Origin: Candidatus Rifleibacteriota bacterium
Lineage (GTDB): Bacteria > Riflebacteria > Ozemobacteria > Ozemobacterales > Ozemobacteraceae
Length of the DNA stretch: 14,444 nucleotides
NCBI GenBank assembly: GCA_029560455.1
Contig: JAKQKW010000218.1
Location: forward strand, 1-14,444
Reading direction: 5' to 3'
Each line of letters begins with the position of its first letter. Positions within the stretch are counted from its first letter, which is position 1. Shown piece after piece: positions 13,050 to 14,444 of the stretch. The notes under the pieces were generated by a model that searched no databases, was not told the origin of the DNA, and was given only the letters and a program-made list of their open reading frames with translations. The position numbers were made by a program, and so were the translations under genes.

Positions 13050-13634
13050 TTGAAAAAACTAAATCAAGAGAATCTTGATTCTATACTGATTCAACTCAAT
13101 GACCTGCTAGGTCTTGAGACTGCGAACTGTTTCGAACTGATAATCTGCGGCGGCTCTGCTTTGATTGCCCTTGGACTGGTAAACAGAACTACCAAAGATA
13201 TTGATGTCGTTGCCAGAATTGCGCATGGCGAGATAATTGACCCTGCTCCCCTGCCTGAAGAACTGGTAAAAACGGCAACCAAACTAGCCAGATTTTCCGG
13301 TTTGCCGGCAGACTGGTTGAATACCGGGCCCGCAGACCTTTACCGGATGGGTTTGCCAGAGGGTTTTGCGCAAAGACTGGTAACCCGTGTTATTGGAGCG
13401 AACCTCATCTTCCATTACATCAGTCGCTTTGATCAGATTCATTTTAAACTTTACGCAGCTGTTGATCGTGGCGGCTATCACATAACCGACCTGCTCGCTC
13501 TTGCGCCGACAGACGAAGAGATCAGACAGGCAGCGAAATGGGCTATGACCCACGATGTCTCTTCCGGTTTCAGAGAAATGCTTGAATTTCTGCTCAAGGA
13601 GCTTGGTTATGAACGCATCATTGCAAAACTTTAA
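13050..13634 (+). CDS. DUF6036/AbiEii-like nucleotidyltransferase
   Basis: A 194-residue nucleotidyltransferase-fold protein. Signatures in order: G34-G-S-A-L38, then R46-TTK-D50-I-D52 giving the two metal-binding aspartates, then FDQIHFKLYAAVDRG with K133 and R140, and HITDLLAL (D147), an order shared with MenT/AbiEii-type and DUF6036 proteins. The tail TDEEIRQAAKWAMTHD is typical of DUF6036. Such enzymes modify tRNA 3' ends or other targets with NTP in characterised toxin systems; that role here is inferred. The start is a TTG, with AGGA 10 bases upstream. The last 26 bp overlap the next gene, whose strong ribosome site lies inside this one, so the two are translated together. Confidence 0.78.
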   Translation: MKKLNQENLDSILIQLNDLLGLETANCFELIICGGSALIALGLVNRTTKDIDVVARIAHGEIIDPAPLPEELVKTATKLARFSGLPADWLNTGPADLYRMGLPEGFAQRLVTRVIGANLIFHYISRFDQIHFKLYAAVDRGGYHITDLLALAPTDEEIRQAAKWAMTHDVSSGFREMLEFLLKELGYERIIAKL

Positions 13635-14444
13635 GAACAGTCTGCAGGAACAGATGTTGCGGATTCTCTGGTCAGGCTGGTCTCAGCTTGGCGTTTCCGG
13701 CTACGCTTCTGAAGACTGGAACACTGTAATAGATGTTGAAGCACTGATTTTGACAACCTGCTTCTGGGGAAGATACGATCAGCGACTTTTTGATGAAATG
13801 ATTTCATGGCTGTTTGCCAACGAAAGGTTCGTTAATATTCAAAGACTGCAAAGCATGATCAAAAAAGAAAGCTTTCAGGAATACAGGCTTATGGGGCCTG
13901 TTTGCCGCAAGCTTGCCAGAAAAAAGCTGACGCCAAAATGGCGTGGCATTGAAAACAAACTCCAGAAATTAGCTTCTGAAAGCAATACCGGTCTTTTTCT
14001 TATGCCAGACAGCGATCCTTTGCCCATTATCGGCAAAACCGATGACGACTTTGCCGCTTTCGGATTTTTGCGGCTTCCCTTTATCGACCGTGGCCTGGCT
14101 TCAAGCTTTCAGGCGGGCAGGCCAGCAACGCTGCAGCTGCAGCTCAGGGCTTTTTTCGGCGTATGTTCCAGGGCTGAAATAATGCTGGCGCTGATAATGA
14201 ACAATCGTGCAAGCATAAGTCAGATTGCCACGACCTCTTTTTATTCATGGAAATCGATCCAGGATGCTCTTTTTGAAATGGCCCTTTCGGGTCTGGTAAC
14301 TCACCCTCTCGCCAAAAAAGAACGGCGCTACAGCCTTGTTGAAGGGAACTGGGCCAACCTTTTTCTCAACCGGCCGCCAGGACCTGTCGAGCCCATCAAC
14401 TGGTGCAAATTATTCAGTGCAATTGAAATTCTCTGGAAAAAACT
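13609..14444 (+). CDS. Winged-helix partner of the nucleotidyltransferase (3' end cut by window edge)
   Basis: An open frame from the ATG at 13609 runs to the window edge with 278 codons and no stop. AGGAG lies seven bases upstream, inside the nucleotidyltransferase gene, and the genes overlap by 26 bp. The N-terminal 120 residues are helical and tryptophan-rich (LWSGWSQLGVSGY, then IDVEALILTTCFWGRYDQRLFDEMISWL). Residues about 196-246 form a winged helix (ISQIATTSFYSWKSIQDALFEMALSGLV followed by a wing strand RRYSLV). I recall similar proteins beside DUF6036 nucleotidyltransferases, but they have no established name. It is plausibly the antitoxin and/or autorepressor of the pair. No catalytic motif is visible. 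Confidence 0.72.
   Translation, partial: MNASLQNFKNSLQEQMLRILWSGWSQLGVSGYASEDWNTVIDVEALILTTCFWGRYDQRLFDEMISWLFANERFVNIQRLQSMIKKESFQEYRLMGPVCRKLARKKLTPKWRGIENKLQKLASESNTGLFLMPDSDPLPIIGKTDDDFAAFGFLRLPFIDRGLASSFQAGRPATLQLQLRAFFGVCSRAEIMLALIMNNRASISQIATTSFYSWKSIQDALFEMALSGLVTHPLAKKERRYSLVEGNWANLFLNRPPGPVEPINWCKLFSAIEILWKK

Overview
The window (about 14.4 kb, roughly 50% GC) looks like bacterial chromosome from an anaerobe or facultative anaerobe with a lipoprotein and Sec-export system. The evidence is the ygeW/ygeY pair, a lipobox protein, several exported hydrolases and Shine-Dalgarno-led genes. The phylum cannot be fixed from sequence alone. There is no rRNA, tRNA, CRISPR array or intact insertion sequence.

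Layout. Positions 1-2480 (minus strand) carry ygeY then ygeW, a peptidase-like hydrolase and a knotted carbamoyltransferase usually found in anaerobic purine/amino-acid catabolism and selenium-linked clusters. A good promoter lies before ygeY and a strong hairpin lies between the genes. ygeW runs off the left edge and lacks only its last few codons. Positions 2642-3410 (plus strand) hold a promoter, a 27-codon ORF and an exported helical protein of unknown function; the last two overlap by ATGA. Positions 3461-4059 (minus) hold a VapBC toxin-antitoxin pair. Positions 4119-8637 (minus) hold three co-directional genes: a large lipoprotein with an HExxH metallopeptidase domain, a P-loop kinase, and a membrane-anchored NlpC/P60-like hydrolase.

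Positions 8736-13049 look like accessory DNA. A 5'-truncated Rpn/PDDEXK-transposase remnant (8879-9262) lies back to back with a Fic AMPylase gene whose -10 box sits so close to its ATG that the mRNA is probably leaderless. After it come a TPR-gluzincin membrane protein and a convergent three-helix membrane protein. A second, 38-codon Rpn tail lies at 12873-12989. The two Rpn tails are about 91% identical over 85 bp and in the same orientation, so they bracket a roughly 4 kb block as direct repeats. The right end (13003-14444, plus) is a two-gene unit with its own promoter and a palindrome inside that promoter: a DUF6036-like nucleotidyltransferase (TTG start) and, overlapping it by 26 bp with its own strong RBS, a winged-helix partner cut off by the window edge. 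I read this as a toxin-antitoxin-like or defence-like pair.

The most interesting parts are the nucleotidyltransferase/winged-helix pair, the probably leaderless Fic gene with stacked inverted repeats in its first 105 nt, the duplicated Rpn scars around the Fic block, and the coupled 27-codon ORF.
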